The notes below the pieces were generated by a model. The model was not told where the DNA came from, did not search any database, and saw nothing but the letters and a program-made list of their open reading frames with translations. The translations under genes and the position numbers were made by a program. This document shows, piece by piece, positions 54,401-64,000 of a stretch of 64,000 bases of DNA (position 1 is its first letter; every line of letters starts with the position of its first letter). The stretch covers positions 293,408 to 357,407 of the forward strand of contig NZ_JACLAF010000001.1 of the NCBI RefSeq assembly GCF_015355625.1, in the 5' to 3' direction. This DNA comes from Tamlana sp. I1 (lineage in GTDB: Bacteria; Bacteroidota; Bacteroidia; Flavobacteriales; Flavobacteriaceae).

Positions 54401-55276
54401 GTGTCTGGAAAATGGACCACTGATGATCATACCAATCAATTAGTTGCCGATTTAATTCACAACTACAAAATTAAAGAAAACGACTTACAAGGTTCTTTAC
54501 GTCGTGAGAAGTTTACAATTTCTGTGGGAGATGAATTACCAGCAGGTATTATAAAATTAGCTAAAGTTTACATTGCTAAAAAACGTAAACTTAAAGTAGG
54601 TGATAAAATGGCAGGACGTCACGGTAACAAAGGTATTGTTGCTCGTATCGTTCGTCAAGAAGATATGCCATTCTTAGAAGATGGAACGCCTGTTGATATT
54701 GTATTAAATCCACTTGGTGTACCATCACGTATGAACATCGGGCAGATTTATGAAACGGTATTAGGATGGGCTGGACAAAAATTAGGTCGTAAATATGCGA
54801 CACCAATTTTTGATGGTGCTACAATCGATCAAATTAACGGATTTACAGATGAAGCTGGAATTCCAAGATATGGTCATACGTATTTATACGATGGTGGAAC
54901 TGGTCAGCGTTTCGATCAACCAGCAACAGTTGGTGTGATTTACATGCTGAAACTAGGACACATGGTTGATGATAAAATGCACGCACGTTCTATAGGACCT
55001 TACTCTTTAATTACACAACAACCATTAGGTGGTAAAGCACAATTTGGTGGTCAGCGTTTTGGAGAGATGGAAGTATGGGCACTTGAAGCATACGGTGCTT
55101 CAGCTACCCTAAGAGAAATATTGACGGTTAAATCTGATGATGTTATTGGTAGAGCTAAAACTTACGAAGCAATCGTAAAAGGAGAGCCAATGCCAGATCC
55201 AGGATTACCAGAATCATTCAACGTACTTATGCACGAATTGAAAGGTTTAGGATTAGACATCAGATTAGAAGAGTAA
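51464..55276 (+). CDS. rpoB: RNA polymerase beta subunit
   Basis: 1270 residues. It has the lobes and fork/rifampicin region ([47 protein letters not shown]), the [13 protein letters not shown] end and the Bacteroidota-type C-terminus LGLDIRLEE. The usual wild-type rifampicin-site residues are visible (SQFMDQTN...HKRR). The ATG at 51464 is preceded in frame by TTG 51461; ATG preferred. 68 bp before rpoC. Confidence 0.98.
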   Translation: MLSTQAERLNFSSIVNRTEYPDFLDIQIKSFQDFFQLETKSEERGDEGLYNTFMENFPITDSRNQFVLEFLDYFVDPPRYAIEECIERGLTYSVPLKARLKLYCTDPEHEDFETIVQDVYLGTIPYMTPSGTFCINGAERVVVSQLHRSPGVFFGQSFHANGTKLYSARVIPFKGSWIEFATDINQVMYAYIDRKKKLPVTTLFRAIGFERDKDILEIFDLAEEAKVSKSGLKKYLGRKLAARVLNTWHEDFVDEDTGEVVSIERNEIVLDRDTILDKDNIEEILEADVKTILLHKESTEQGDYAIIHNTLQKDPTNSEKEAVEHIYRQLRNAEPPDEETARGIIDKLFFSDQRYSLGEVGRYRMNKKLGLDIGMDKQVLTKEDIITIIKYLIELINSKAEIDDIDHLSNRRVRTVGEQLSSQFGVGLARMARTIRERMNVRDNEVFTPIDLINAKTLSSVINSFFGTNQLSQFMDQTNPLAEITHKRRLSALGPGGLSRERAGFEVRDVHYTHYGRLCPIETPEGPNIGLISSLSVYAKVNPMGFIETPYRKVTDGVVDIKNEPTYLSAEEEEEKLIAQATVKVDNDGKILHDKVIARMEGDFPVIDPSELHYTDVAPNQISSISASLIPFLEHDDANRALMGSNMMRQAVPLLRVDAPIVGTGLERQVASDSRVLINAEGRGEVLYVDAKEIKIRYDRTEDEAKVSFDSDIKTYQLVKFRKTNQGTSINLKPIVVKGDIVTKGQVLCEGYATQKGELALGRNMKVAFMPWKGYNFEDAIVISEKVVREDIFTSIHIDEYSLEVRDTKLGNEELTNDIPNVSEEATKDLDENGMIRVGAEVKPGDILIGKITPKGESDPTPEEKLLRAIFGDKAGDVKDASLKASPSLNGVVIEKKLFARAVKDKRKRAQDKDDILALEAQYDRKFDDLKDVLVDKLFNIVNGKTAQGIFNDLGEEVLPKGKKFTLKMLNAVDDYAHLVSGKWTTDDHTNQLVADLIHNYKIKENDLQGSLRREKFTISVGDELPAGIIKLAKVYIAKKRKLKVGDKMAGRHGNKGIVARIVRQEDMPFLEDGTPVDIVLNPLGVPSRMNIGQIYETVLGWAGQKLGRKYATPIFDGATIDQINGFTDEAGIPRYGHTYLYDGGTGQRFDQPATVGVIYMLKLGHMVDDKMHARSIGPYSLITQQPLGGKAQFGGQRFGEMEVWALEAYGASATLREILTVKSDDVIGRAKTYEAIVKGEPMPDPGLPESFNVLMHELKGLGLDIRLEE

Positions 55277-55287
55277 AAAATAGTTAA

Positions 55288-55318
55288 CAGTTCAGTGTTT
55301 AGTGAAAACTGAACACTG
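55288..55318. repeat. Inverted repeat in rpoB-rpoC gap
   Basis: CAGTGTT and AACACTG (with an alternative AGTTCAGT/ACTGAACT) form competing stems in the 68-bp spacer. Similar words are common in flavobacterial spacers; a role in processing is unproven. Confidence 0.4.
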
Positions 55319-55344
55319 GGACTGGAAACTTAAAACTTAAGAAA

Positions 55345-58300
55345 ATGGCAAGAAAACAAGATAAAAATACAGTTAAGAGGTTTAATAAAATCTCCATTGG
55401 TTTAGCATCACCAGAGTCTATTTTGGCAGAGTCTAGAGGTGAGGTTTTAAAGCCTGAAACTATCAATTATCGAACTCACAAACCAGAGCGTGATGGTTTG
55501 TTCTGTGAGCGTATTTTCGGTCCTGTTAAGGATTACGAATGTGCTTGTGGTAAATATAAAAGAATTCGCTACAAAGGAATCGTTTGCGACCGTTGTGGTG
55601 TAGAAGTAACAGAAAAGAAAGTACGTCGTGACAGAGTAGGACACATCAACCTTGTAGTTCCTGTGGCTCACATTTGGTACTTCCGTTCGTTACCAAATAA
55701 AATTGGTTATTTATTAGGATTACCTTCTAAGAAATTAGATATGATAATTTACTACGAACGTTACGTAGTTATTCAACCTGGTAATGCTAAAAATGAAGAA
55801 GGTGAACCATTACAAAAAATGGACTTCTTAACTGAAGAAGAATACTTAAATATTCTTGAAACCCTTCCTCAAGATAATCAGTATTTAGACGATACAGACC
55901 CTAACAAATTCTTAGCGAAAATGGGTGCTGAATGTCTAATTGATTTATTAGCAAGAATTGATTTAGAAGCTTTATCATACGAGTTACGTCACAAAGCAAA
56001 TACCGAAACGTCTAAACAACGTAAAACGGAAGCTTTAAAACGTTTACAAGTTGTAGAATCTTTACGTGAATCAAATCAAAATAGAGAGAATCGTCCTGAG
56101 TGGATGATTATGAAAGTCATTCCAATCATTCCGCCAGAATTACGTCCATTAGTACCATTAGATGGTGGTCGTTTTGCAACGTCTGATTTAAATGATTTAT
56201 ACCGTCGTGTTATCATTCGTAACAACCGTCTTAAAAGATTGGTTGAAATTAAAGCTCCTGAAGTTATTTTACGTAACGAAAAACGTATGCTTCAAGAGTC
56301 TGTCGATTCATTATTCGATAACACCCGTAAGTCTTCAGCAGTAAAAACAGATTCTAACAGACCTTTAAAATCTTTATCAGATTCATTAAAAGGTAAGCAA
56401 GGTCGTTTCCGTCAAAACTTACTTGGTAAACGTGTGGATTATTCAGCACGTTCGGTAATTGTTGTAGGACCAGAATTAAAATTATTTGAATGTGGATTGC
56501 CTAAAAACATGGCAGCTGAGCTTTACAAGCCTTTCGTAATTAGAAAATTAATTGAAAGAGGTATTGTTAAAACAGTAAAATCTGCAAAGAAAATTATAGA
56601 TAAAAGAGAGCCTGTGGTTTGGGATATCTTGGAAAACGTTCTTAAAGGACATCCAGTATTACTAAACCGTGCGCCTACTTTACACCGTTTAGGGATTCAA
56701 GCTTTTCAACCAAAATTAATTGAAGGAAAAGCAATCCAATTACACCCATTAGTATGTACGGCATTCAACGCCGATTTCGATGGTGACCAGATGGCGGTGC
56801 ATTTACCATTAGGGCCAGAAGCTATTTTAGAATGCCAGATGTTAATGTTGGCTTCTCATAATATCTTAAACCCAGCAAATGGTTCTCCTGTAACGGTACC
56901 TTCTCAAGATATGGTACTTGGTCTTTACTATATGACCAAGCTACGTAAATCTACTCCAGAAGTTCAAGTTAAAGGTGAAGGTTTAACGTTTTATTCTCCA
57001 GAGGAAGTTCAAATTGCTTTCAATGAGCAAAGAGTAGACTTAAACGCTGGAATTAAAGTAAGAACTATCGATATTAATGAGGATGGTAAACTTGCTCCAA
57101 TGATTATTGAAACTACTGTTGGTCGTGTATTATTTAATCAACACGTACCACAAGCAGCTGGATATATCAATGAAGTACTTACTAAAAAGTCATTAAGAGA
57201 TATTATTGGTGATATTCTTAAGGTAACTTCAGTTCCTGAAACTGCCGATTTCTTAGATGCTATTAGAACTTTAGGATTTAAATTCGCTTTCCAAGGTGGT
57301 TTATCATTTAGTTTAGGGGATATTATCATTCCACCAGAAAAACAAGGAATGATTGATAAAGCCAATGGTTTAGTTGATGGAATTACAGGTAACTATAACA
57401 TGGGACTTATTACCAACAACGAACGTTATAACCAAGTTATTGATATTTGGACTTCTACAAATGCTGAATTGACTGAATTGTCTATGAAGCGTATTCGTGA
57501 AGACCAACAAGGATTTAACTCGGTATTTATGATGCTTGATTCTGGAGCTCGTGGATCTAAAGAACAGATTCGTCAGCTTACAGGTATGCGTGGATTAATG
57601 GCGAAACCTAAAAAATCGAATGCTGGTGGTGGAGAGATTATTGAAAACCCGATTCTTTCTAACTTTAAGGAAGGACTTTCAATTTTAGAATACTTCATCT
57701 CTACGCACGGTGCACGTAAAGGTCTTGCGGATACGGCTCTTAAAACTGCCGATGCAGGTTACTTAACTAGACGTTTAGTAGATGTTTCTCAAGATGTTAT
57801 CATTAATACTGAAGATTGTGGTACGTTAAGAGGTGTTGAAGTTGAACCATTGAAAAAGAATGATGAAGTTGTTGAAACTTTACAAGAAAGAATTGTTGGT
57901 CGTGTTTCATTAAACGATGTATACAATCCTTTAACTGAAGAAAAATTAGCTTCTGCAGGACAATTAATTGATGATGCTGTTGCGAAAGTAATAGGAGCAT
58001 CTCCAATTGAAAGTGTAGAAGTACGTTCAGCCTTAACTTGTGAAGCTTTACAAGGAATTTGTGCTAAATGTTACGGTCGTAACTTAGCTACAGGTAAAAT
58101 GGTACAACGTGGTGAAGCTGTTGGTGTAGTTGCTGCACAATCAATTGGTGAGCCTGGTACACAGTTAACACTTCGTACATTCCACGTAGGTGGTATTGCA
58201 GGTAACATTTCAGAAGAAAACAAATTAGCTGTTAAATTTAACGGTGTTGCTGAAATTGAAGATTTAAAAACAGTTAAAGGTCAGGATAGTGAAGGAAACG

Positions 58301-59646
58301 AGATTGATATCGTAATTTCTAGAACTTCTGAAATTAAACTTACAGATAAGAAAACAGGTATTGTATTAAGTACTAATAACATTCCTTATGGTTCTACTAT
58401 TTTTGTTAAAAATGGTCAAGAATTAACTAAAGGAGATGTGGTTTGTACTTGGGATCCATATAACGGTGTAATTATTTCTGAATTCGCTGGTCGAGTGAAG
58501 TACGAAAACATCGAACAAGGGGTAACTTACCAAGTTGAAATTGATGAGCAAACAGGTTTCCAAGAAAAAGTAATTTCTGAATCTAGAAACAAAAAGCTTA
58601 TCCCAACACTTCATATCGAAGATTCAAGCGGGGCAACGATGCGTTCTTACAACTTACCAGTTGGCGCTCACCTTATGATTGATGATGGCGATAAAATTAA
58701 TGTTGGTAAAATTTTAGTTAAGATTCCTCGTAAATCGGCTAAAGCAGGGGATATTACAGGTGGTCTTCCTCGTGTAACCGAATTATTCGAAGCACGTAAC
58801 CCATCTAACCCAGCAGTTGTTTCTGCTATTGATGGTGTGGTTTCTTTCGGAAAAATTAAAAGAGGTAACCGTGAGATTATCGTAGAATCTAAATTAGGTG
58901 ATGTTAAGAAATACTTAGTGAAATTATCTAATCAAATCTTAGTACAAGAGAATGATTATGTAAAAGCTGGTATGCCATTATCTGATGGTTCTATTACACC
59001 AAACGATATTTTAAATATTAAAGGCCCTTCTGCGGTTCAACAATATTTAGTAAACGAAGTACAAGAAGTTTACCGATTACAAGGTGTGAAGATTAACGAT
59101 AAGCACTTCGAAGTTGTTGTAAGACAAATGATGCGTAAAGTTAGAATTATCGATTCTGGTGATACGATTTTCTTAGAAGATCAATTAGCTCATAAAGCAG
59201 ATTTCATTAAAGAAAATGATGATATCTTCGGAATGAAAGTGATTGAAGATGCTGGAGATTCGTCTACACTTAAACCAGGACAAATAGTTTCACCTCGTCA
59301 ATTAAGAGATGAGAATTCTATTTTACGTCGTGAAGATAAAGCGCTTGTTGTTGCTAGAGATGCACAGCCTGCAACGGCAACTCCAATACTACAAGGTATT
59401 ACGAGAGCATCGCTTCAAACAAAATCGTTTATTTCTGCGGCATCGTTCCAAGAAACAACTAAAGTATTAAACGAAGCTGCAGTAGCAGGTAAAGTTGATG
59501 CTTTAGAAGGCTTGAAAGAGAATGTAATTGTTGGTCATAGAATTCCAGCAGGTACAGGTATGAGAAGTTATTCTGATATCATCGTGGGTTCAAAAGAAGA
59601 ATTTGACGAAATGATGCAAGTAAAGCAAGAATTAAATTATAATTAA
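55345..59646 (+). CDS. rpoC: RNA polymerase beta' subunit
   Basis: 1433 residues. Zinc ribbon C66, C68, C81, C84; active-site NADFDGDQ at 475-482; second zinc site CGTLRG..., C...[14 protein letters not shown]; bridge helix and trigger loop [19 protein letters not shown]-terminal end [13 protein letters not shown]. Complete. Last gene of the operon, with a terminator 83 bp later. Confidence 0.98.
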   Translation: MARKQDKNTVKRFNKISIGLASPESILAESRGEVLKPETINYRTHKPERDGLFCERIFGPVKDYECACGKYKRIRYKGIVCDRCGVEVTEKKVRRDRVGHINLVVPVAHIWYFRSLPNKIGYLLGLPSKKLDMIIYYERYVVIQPGNAKNEEGEPLQKMDFLTEEEYLNILETLPQDNQYLDDTDPNKFLAKMGAECLIDLLARIDLEALSYELRHKANTETSKQRKTEALKRLQVVESLRESNQNRENRPEWMIMKVIPIIPPELRPLVPLDGGRFATSDLNDLYRRVIIRNNRLKRLVEIKAPEVILRNEKRMLQESVDSLFDNTRKSSAVKTDSNRPLKSLSDSLKGKQGRFRQNLLGKRVDYSARSVIVVGPELKLFECGLPKNMAAELYKPFVIRKLIERGIVKTVKSAKKIIDKREPVVWDILENVLKGHPVLLNRAPTLHRLGIQAFQPKLIEGKAIQLHPLVCTAFNADFDGDQMAVHLPLGPEAILECQMLMLASHNILNPANGSPVTVPSQDMVLGLYYMTKLRKSTPEVQVKGEGLTFYSPEEVQIAFNEQRVDLNAGIKVRTIDINEDGKLAPMIIETTVGRVLFNQHVPQAAGYINEVLTKKSLRDIIGDILKVTSVPETADFLDAIRTLGFKFAFQGGLSFSLGDIIIPPEKQGMIDKANGLVDGITGNYNMGLITNNERYNQVIDIWTSTNAELTELSMKRIREDQQGFNSVFMMLDSGARGSKEQIRQLTGMRGLMAKPKKSNAGGGEIIENPILSNFKEGLSILEYFISTHGARKGLADTALKTADAGYLTRRLVDVSQDVIINTEDCGTLRGVEVEPLKKNDEVVETLQERIVGRVSLNDVYNPLTEEKLASAGQLIDDAVAKVIGASPIESVEVRSALTCEALQGICAKCYGRNLATGKMVQRGEAVGVVAAQSIGEPGTQLTLRTFHVGGIAGNISEENKLAVKFNGVAEIEDLKTVKGQDSEGNEIDIVISRTSEIKLTDKKTGIVLSTNNIPYGSTIFVKNGQELTKGDVVCTWDPYNGVIISEFAGRVKYENIEQGVTYQVEIDEQTGFQEKVISESRNKKLIPTLHIEDSSGATMRSYNLPVGAHLMIDDGDKINVGKILVKIPRKSAKAGDITGGLPRVTELFEARNPSNPAVVSAIDGVVSFGKIKRGNREIIVESKLGDVKKYLVKLSNQILVQENDYVKAGMPLSDGSITPNDILNIKGPSAVQQYLVNEVQEVYRLQGVKINDKHFEVVVRQMMRKVRIIDSGDTIFLEDQLAHKADFIKENDDIFGMKVIEDAGDSSTLKPGQIVSPRQLRDENSILRREDKALVVARDAQPATATPILQGITRASLQTKSFISAASFQETTKVLNEAAVAGKVDALEGLKENVIVGHRIPAGTGMRSYSDIIVGSKEEFDEMMQVKQELNYN

Positions 59647-59649
59647 AGC

Positions 59650-59718
59650 ATTCCCGCGAAATCGAAGATTCACGAATACCTTTTTGGAGGTAAGTGTAGA
59701 TGAGTAAAGCGGGAATCT
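59650..59718. repeat. ATTCCCGC/GCGGGAAT hairpin with inserted loop
   Basis: The arms ATTCCCGCGAA (59650-59660) and AAAGCGGGAATCT (59706-59718) are those of the small hairpin at 32110-32130, but 45 nt are inserted between them. The insert contains TTTTTGGAGG and a short frame that is probably not a gene. Confidence 0.5.
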
Positions 59719-59728
59719 TAAAAAGATT

Positions 59729-59765
59729 AGCCTTCTTGTATCTTTATACTTGAAGGCTTTTTTAA
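59729..59765 (+). terminator. Terminator of the rplK-rpoC operon
   Basis: AGCCTTC..GTAT..ATAC..GAAGGCT forms a two-part stem with a CTTT loop, followed by TTTTTT. Confidence 0.85.
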
Positions 59766-59819
59766 TATAAAATCAAAGCTTTAAAAACATTTCCTCTATA
59801 TTGGAAAAAATATTTAAAT

Positions 59820-60137
59820 ATGGCAGACGAAAAAGAAAAACAAAATCAAGGGCAAATAAACATAGAGTTAGACGAGAAAGTTGCTGAAGGAACTTATTCT
59901 AACTTAGCGATTATCAACCATTCTGTTTCAGAATTTGTAGTAGACTTCGTGAATATTATGCCAGGTGTTCCAAAAAACAAGGTAAAATCTAGAATTATTT
60001 TAACGCCACAACATGCAAAGCGTTTATTAAAGGCTTTAGGTGATAACATAGCACGTTTTGAAAATGCTCACGGTGAAATTAAAGATTATGAGCAGCCACC
60101 AATCCCACTAAATTTTGGCCCAACGGGACAAGCATAG
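59820..60137 (+). CDS. DUF3467 family protein
   Basis: A 105-residue protein with DEKVAEGTYSNLAIINHSVSEFVVDFVNIMPGVPKNKVKSRIILTPQHAKRLLKAL, the DUF3467 pattern. Small, soluble and conserved in Bacteroidota next to rpoC; role unknown. ATG start; terminated by a strong hairpin. Confidence 0.85.
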   Translation: MADEKEKQNQGQINIELDEKVAEGTYSNLAIINHSVSEFVVDFVNIMPGVPKNKVKSRIILTPQHAKRLLKALGDNIARFENAHGEIKDYEQPPIPLNFGPTGQA

Positions 60138-60163
60138 ACTTATGCAAAATTGATATAACAAAA

Positions 60164-60196
60164 AAGCCTTTGAAAATTTTTCAAAGGCTTTTTTTG
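60164..60196. terminator. Bidirectional terminator
   Basis: AAAGCCTTTGAAAA-TTTTTCAAAGGCTTT with A and T runs on either side, between convergent DUF3467 and YjdI-like genes. Confidence 0.85.
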
Positions 60197-60221
60197 TTCG
60201 TTTAAGCAATGTTAGATGCGA

Positions 60222-60455
60222 TTAATAAACGAGTTCTTCTTTGTTGATTTTAAATTTTAAAGCTCCCGATGGGCATTTTCTTATTTGTGTAATTATTTTA
60301 TCGGTAGATTCGCCTTCAAGGTCTATCCAGGGAATTACAGAGTTTCTAAAAACTTCCGGAAGGCTTTTTGTACAAATATCAGATTGTGCACATACGAAAG
60401 GATCGTAGGAAATGGTAATATCGCTATTACGTTCAAACTTTACGTTAGTCTTCAT
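60222..60455 (-). CDS. YjdI-like [Fe-S] mono-cluster protein
   Basis: A 77-residue protein of the Fer4_19 group: SYDPFVCAQSDICTKSLPEVFRNSVIPWIDLEGE and the terminal RKCPSGALKFKI. Only three cysteines (C22, C28, C61) are visible, so a fourth cluster ligand would need to be another residue. The function of the family is unknown. Convergent with DUF3467; 37 bp upstream of it lies the prfC stop. Confidence 0.75.
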   Translation of the reverse strand: MKTNVKFERNSDITISYDPFVCAQSDICTKSLPEVFRNSVIPWIDLEGESTDKIITQIRKCPSGALKFKINKEELVY

Positions 60456-60492
60456 AATTTAATCAATTAGATATATAATTTTATAAAAAGGT

Positions 60493-62082
60493 TTAATCAA
60501 ATTCTGATGTAAAATGTAGTTTTATGTTTGGATATTTTTGTTGTGTCATTTGTAATGAAAATGGCGAATCGGCTAAGAAAACTAACTGATTGCGTTTATC
60601 TTTAGCTAAATAGCGTTGTTTTACTCTTACAAATTCTTTGTATTCTTCTGTTTTAGAATTGGTAGGATCTACCCAACAGGCTTTATGTACATTTAAGTTT
60701 TCATAAGTACATTTAGCTCCATATTCATGTTCTAATCGGTATTGAATAACCTCATATTGTAAGGCACCAACGGTTCCAATTACTTTTCTTCCGTTAAGTT
60801 CTAAGGTAAATAATTGCGCCACACCTTCATCCATAAGCTGGTCGATACCTTTAAATAGCTGTTTAGATTTTAAAGGGTCTGCATTATTAATATATCTAAA
60901 GTGTTCTGGAGAAAAGCTTGGAATACCTTTATAATTTAGTCCTTCGCCTTCAGTAAGCGTATCACCAATTTTAAAATTTCCGGTATCTTGTAATCCTACA
61001 ATATCACCTGGGTAAGAGATTTCAACAATTTCCTTCTTTTCAGCAAAAAAAGCATTCGGACTCGAAAATTTTACTTTTTTATTGTGACGAACATGTAAAT
61101 ACGGTGCATTTCTTTTAAATTCTCCCGATACAATTTTAATAAACGCTAAACGGTTTCTATGATTAGGATCCATATTAGCGTGGATTTTAAAAACAAATCC
61201 TGTAAATTTATCTTCTTCAGGTTTTACTAGGCGTTCTTCACTTTGTTTAGGTTGTGGTTTTGGAGCGATTTCCACAAAACAATCTAATAATTCGCGAACC
61301 CCAAAACTATTTAAAGCCGAACCAAAAAATACAGGTTGTAAGCTTCCGTTTAAATACTCTTCATTATCAAAAGGGGGATAAATACCTTCAACTAGCTCCA
61401 ATTCTTCACGAAGTGTTTCAGCAGCTTTATCGCCTACCAGATTATTTAATTCTTTCGAGTCTAAATCTGAAACTTCAATGGTTTCTTCAATGTTCTTTCT
61501 GCTATCACCACTAAAAAGATTGATGTTTTTCTCCCAAATATTATAAATACCTTTAAAGTCGTAACCCATGCCAATCGGGAAACTTAAAGGTGTTACATGC
61601 AAGCCTAATTTTTGTTCTATTTCATCAAGCAATTCAAAAGCATCTTTTCCTTCACGGTCCATTTTGTTAATAAACACAATCATAGGAATATTGCGCATGC
61701 GACAAACTTCAACTAATTTTTCAGTTTGTTCCTCGACCCCTTTGGCAACATCAATCACCACAATTACACTATCAACAGCAGTAAGTGTTCTAAAAGTATC
61801 TTCGGCAAAATCCTTGTGACCTGGTGTATCTAGAATATTAATTTTGATGCCATTGTATTCAAAAGCCAATACCGAAGTTGCTACAGAAATTCCACGCTGA
61901 CGCTCAATTTCCATAAAGTCACTTGTAGCTCCTTTTTTAATTTTATTACTTTTTACAGCGCCTGCTTCTTGTATCGCACCACCAAAAAGTAATAATTTTT
62001 CGGTTAATGTGGTTTTACCAGCATCGGGATGCGAAATGATTCCAAAAGTTCTGCGTCGTTGTATTTCTTTTAAAAAGCTCAT
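60493..62082 (-). CDS. prfC: Peptide chain release factor 3
   Basis: A 529-residue GTPase that removes RF1/RF2 after termination. P-loop [10 protein letters not shown] (17-26), switch [25 protein letters not shown], then domains II and III with VDVLQ-type barrel and [16 protein letters not shown]. Length is the usual one. Own promoter box upstream. Confidence 0.95.
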   Translation of the reverse strand: MSFLKEIQRRRTFGIISHPDAGKTTLTEKLLLFGGAIQEAGAVKSNKIKKGATSDFMEIERQRGISVATSVLAFEYNGIKINILDTPGHKDFAEDTFRTLTAVDSVIVVIDVAKGVEEQTEKLVEVCRMRNIPMIVFINKMDREGKDAFELLDEIEQKLGLHVTPLSFPIGMGYDFKGIYNIWEKNINLFSGDSRKNIEETIEVSDLDSKELNNLVGDKAAETLREELELVEGIYPPFDNEEYLNGSLQPVFFGSALNSFGVRELLDCFVEIAPKPQPKQSEERLVKPEEDKFTGFVFKIHANMDPNHRNRLAFIKIVSGEFKRNAPYLHVRHNKKVKFSSPNAFFAEKKEIVEISYPGDIVGLQDTGNFKIGDTLTEGEGLNYKGIPSFSPEHFRYINNADPLKSKQLFKGIDQLMDEGVAQLFTLELNGRKVIGTVGALQYEVIQYRLEHEYGAKCTYENLNVHKACWVDPTNSKTEEYKEFVRVKQRYLAKDKRNQLVFLADSPFSLQMTQQKYPNIKLHFTSEFD

Positions 62083-62104
62083 ATATCTTAGTGCAAATGG
62101 GTTG

Positions 62105-62112
62105 CAAAGATA
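62105..62112 (-). promoter_or_regulatory. Promoter -7 box of prfC
   Basis: Minus-strand TATCTTTG followed by CAAC, matching TAnnTTTG, 22 nt before the start codon. Confidence 0.65.
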
Positions 62113-62298
62113 ATATATAACTTGAATAAGAATTGAAGATGTGTGTACTTTTTAAATTTCTAATTGGATTAATATGGTATTCAAAATTTAGATGGTATTT
62201 TTGTTTACTATGAAACTAGTATTTGCTAATTATTTAATGTAAATCATTATGTGTTTAGCGAATTACATGAGTACAAATGCTTAAAAAAATAATAACAG

Positions 62299-62823
62299 AT
62301 GAAAGAAGAAGAAGTAATTCTTGTAAACGAAAAGGATGAGAAAATTGGATTAATGCCTAAAATGGAAGCGCACGAAAAAGCGTTACTTCATCGTGCATTT
62401 TCTGTTTTTGTTTTTAATGATAAAAATGAATTAATGTTACAGCAGCGTGCTTTAGGAAAATACCATTCGCCAGGACTGTGGACGAACACTTGTTGCAGCC
62501 ATCAGCGTGATGGTGAATCTAATCTAGAAGCTGGAAAAAGGCGTTTGCAAGAAGAAATGGGTTTTGTTGTAGATTTAGAAGAATCTATTTCTTTTATATA
62601 CAAAGCGCCGTTTGATAATGGCTTAACCGAACACGAATACGACCATATTATGTTGGGGACTTACAATGGTGAGCCTAATATTAATCCAGACGAAGTTGCT
62701 AGTTGGAAATGGATGCCTTTAGAAGCTGTAAAGGACGATATTGCTAAAAACCCAGACTTATATACGGCTTGGTTTAAAGTGATTTTTGATAAATTCTACG
62801 ATAATATAAAAGTAACGTCATGA
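62299..62823 (+). CDS. idi: Isopentenyl-diphosphate delta-isomerase, type I
   Basis: A 174-residue Nudix enzyme interconverting IPP and DMAPP for isoprenoid synthesis. HRAFSVFVFNDKNELMLQQRA, the catalytic region WTNTCCSHQR (61-70; Cys66 aligns with the E. coli active-site Cys), Nudix-type GESNLEAGKRRLQEEMG and the EHEYDHIML metal region are present. Overlaps queD by ATGA. Such an idi-queD pair is seen in other flavobacteria. Confidence 0.9.
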   Translation: MKEEEVILVNEKDEKIGLMPKMEAHEKALLHRAFSVFVFNDKNELMLQQRALGKYHSPGLWTNTCCSHQRDGESNLEAGKRRLQEEMGFVVDLEESISFIYKAPFDNGLTEHEYDHIMLGTYNGEPNINPDEVASWKWMPLEAVKDDIAKNPDLYTAWFKVIFDKFYDNIKVTS

Positions 62824-63230
62824 GGGCAACGGTAAGCAGAAAAGCACATTTTAATGCGGCACATCGGTTATATAGAAAGGATTGGAGTTTTGAAAAAAAT
62901 GATAAAATTTTCGGAAAATGTAACAATCCCAATTACCATGGGCATAATTACGAACTTATTGTAAGTGTTACAGGGGATATCGATGAAGAAACCGGATATG
63001 TAATCGACATTAAAATTTTAAGAACTCTTATTGCTGAAGAAGTTGAAGCCGCTTTCGATCATAAAAACTTAAATCTAGATGTGCCCGAATTTAAAGATTT
63101 AAACCCTACTGCCGAAAATATTGCTGTGGTTATTTATAATAAGTTAAAACCAAAGTTAGAGCATCAATTACATCTTGAAATTACACTTTATGAAACCCCA
63201 CGTAATTTTGTGCGTTATTCAGGGGAATAG
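62820..63230 (+). CDS. queD: 6-carboxytetrahydropterin synthase / PTPS family
   Basis: A 136-residue enzyme with zinc ligands H15 (HFNAAHRLY), H40 and H42 (NYHGHNY), catalytic Cys34 in GKCNNPNYHGH and DHKNLNLDVPEF. It makes 6-carboxy-tetrahydropterin in the queuosine/7-deazapurine pathway; a 6-pyruvoyl-tetrahydropterin synthase role is the alternative. Translation is coupled to idi by a 4-nt overlap. Confidence 0.85.
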   Translation: MRATVSRKAHFNAAHRLYRKDWSFEKNDKIFGKCNNPNYHGHNYELIVSVTGDIDEETGYVIDIKILRTLIAEEVEAAFDHKNLNLDVPEFKDLNPTAENIAVVIYNKLKPKLEHQLHLEITLYETPRNFVRYSGE

Positions 63231-63330
63231 TTTTAAAATCTTCTTTAAAAAATAAGCGTTTAATAATTATTCAAGCGCATTTACACTGCAAAATATATCT
63301 TAAAAAGGCTTGCTATTGGAAGTTTATATG

Positions 63331-63338
63331 TAATTTTG
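63331..63338 (+). promoter_or_regulatory. Promoter of 88-residue gene
   Basis: TAATTTTG followed by CG matches TAnnTTTG, with TTG at 63310 about 21 nt upstream, 21 nt before ATG 63360. Confidence 0.65.
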
Positions 63339-63359
63339 CGTAAAATAAATTAAGAAATT

Positions 63360-63626
63360 ATGGCAAATGTTAGAGACCTAAAAAAAGACATTAATTATGT
63401 TTTAGGTGATATTATAGAAGCAGTTTATGTTTGGGAATATTCAAATACCGACAAAGACACCAAGAAAAGTGAAGCGATTATTGACGAAGCAATTAAAACT
63501 TTTGATGAATTAATTGTTAAAGTAAATACAAAAGCAGAAAACCCAAAAGCACATTTTAAAGCTATTAATAATGAGCTAGAAGAAAAGGGGAGAGCTTTAA
63601 TTGAAAAAATTAATGCTTTAAGCTAA
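63360..63626 (+). CDS. Small helical protein, unknown
   Basis: An 88-residue, all-helical, charged soluble protein (VRDLKKDINYVLGDIIEAVYVWEY, then SEAIIDEAIKTFDELIVKVN and HFKAINNELEEKGRALIEKINAL). No cysteines, no export signal, no recognised domain; it looks like conserved flavobacterial small proteins of unknown role. It has a good promoter and precedes a tRNA gene. Confidence 0.75.
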   Translation: MANVRDLKKDINYVLGDIIEAVYVWEYSNTDKDTKKSEAIIDEAIKTFDELIVKVNTKAENPKAHFKAINNELEEKGRALIEKINALS

Positions 63627-63666
63627 AATTTTTTAACGGATTGCTTGCAGATAAAAAAATTGCGAT

Positions 63667-63674
63667 TATATTTG
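63667..63674 (+). promoter_or_regulatory. Promoter of second tRNA-Thr
   Basis: TATATTTG followed by CACCCG matches TAnnTTTG, with TTG at 63645 about 22 nt upstream, 14 nt before the tRNA. Confidence 0.7.
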
Positions 63675-63688
63675 CACCCGTTAAATAA

Positions 63689-63762
63689 GCCGATGTAGCT
63701 CAGCTGGCTAGAGCAGCTGATTTGTAATCAGCAGGTCGTGGGTTCGAGTCCCTCCATCGGCT
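63689..63762 (+). tRNA. tRNA-Thr (anticodon TGT), second copy
   Basis: Identical over its full length to 46073-46146: GCCGATG/CATCGGC acceptor, TTTGTAA anticodon loop, GGGTTCGAGTCCC T-arm. Here it is a single-gene transcript with its own promoter and terminator. Confidence 0.97.
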
Positions 63763-63763
63763 C

Positions 63764-63794
63764 AAAAAAACCTCACTTTAAGTGGGGTTTTTTT
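63764..63794 (+). terminator. Terminator of second tRNA-Thr
   Basis: AACCTCACTT-TAAGTGGGGTT stem flanked by A and T runs (TTTTTTT). Confidence 0.8.
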
Positions 63795-63862
63795 ATGTCT
63801 TTTTATAAAGGTTTACTTTACTGTTTTTATGGATCAAGAGCAAAAGTTGTGGGATTTTAGAA

Positions 63863-64000
63863 TTAAGCAAAAATAGTAGTTAATCTATAGAGGAAGAATT
63901 TTACGTTTCTCACGCCTCTGAACTGCGTTCTAAAAGCTTTAATTTTGGCATTAAAGGATTCTGCAGAAGCATTTGTACTTCTATTAATAAAATAGTTTAG
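63863..64000 (-). mobile_element. C-terminal part of an ISL3-like transposase (cut by window edge)
   Basis: The minus strand from the window end to TAA 63863-63865 is open for 45 codons and encodes NYFINRSTNASAESFNAKIK and then AFRTQFRGVRNVKFFLYRLTTIFA, which is the highly conserved C-terminus of ISL3-family DDE transposases with the catalytic glutamate in ASAESFN. The rest of the IS lies beyond the window. The IS end should fall between about 63795 and 63862; no certain inverted repeat was identified. Confidence 0.85.

Noticed and set aside
59700..59753. 17-residue frame with a GGAGG 9 nt upstream
   Set aside because: It lies in a repeat and terminator; too short, unlike any known leader peptide, and Shine-Dalgarno is not generally used here.

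Overview
The window is a 64 kb chromosomal stretch of a member of the Bacteroidota, very probably a marine-type Flavobacteriaceae. The signs are AT-rich DNA, promoters of the TAnnTTTG type, almost no Shine-Dalgarno sequences apart from a perfect one in front of rpsU, a T9SS C-terminal sorting domain, tRNA and tmRNA genes without an encoded CCA, and family-typical proteins (DUF2851, DUF1343/NamZ, KdsA, TypA, bS21).

Layout. 0-10 kb: tmRNA (minus), a candidate structured RNA, a saccharopine-dehydrogenase-like enzyme, a T9SS cargo protein, an SDR, a lipoprotein followed by the remnant of an outer-membrane-protein gene, then a minus-strand block with a CreD/winged-helix/membrane-protein unit carrying two copies of one palindromic operator, and kdsA with an outer-membrane protein. 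10-12.5 kb: typA and a small membrane gene. 12.7-26.4 kb: a surface-polysaccharide locus with two Wzx flippases, FdtA/FdtB-like amino-sugar enzymes, a FemAB/GNAT-like transferase, a GT-C protein, five glycosyltransferases and two methyltransferases; its last minus-strand genes are co-directional with and 2 bp from ftsE. 27-32 kb: a large TPR protein paired with an outer-membrane beta-barrel. 32-44 kb: ordinary housekeeping genes (methyltransferase, YkgJ, fatty acid hydroxylase, NamZ, LolE/FtsX-type permease, DUF2721, DUF2851, PspC, K+ channel, AGCS symporter, HhH protein, acyl-CoA dehydrogenase).

44-60 kb is the translation and transcription super-cluster: rpsU, xerC-like, hpf, tRNA-Thr/Tyr/Gly/Thr, tuf, tRNA-Trp, secE, nusG, rplK, rplA, rplJ, rplL, rpoB, rpoC. 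60-64 kb holds DUF3467, a YjdI-like protein, prfC, idi, queD, a small unknown gene, a second identical tRNA-Thr(TGT), and the C-terminal end of an ISL3-like transposase cut by the window edge.

The most interesting non-gene signals are: (i) two copies of a candidate structured RNA with self-complementary ends; (ii) duplicated tRNA 3' ends next to a small repeat module in the tRNA cluster; (iii) a paired palindromic operator at the creD unit; (iv) the isolated, perfect Shine-Dalgarno of rpsU; (v) two gene relics, a yoeB toxin fragment and an outer-membrane-protein fragment. No CRISPR array, complete insertion sequence, prophage or complete defence system is visible.
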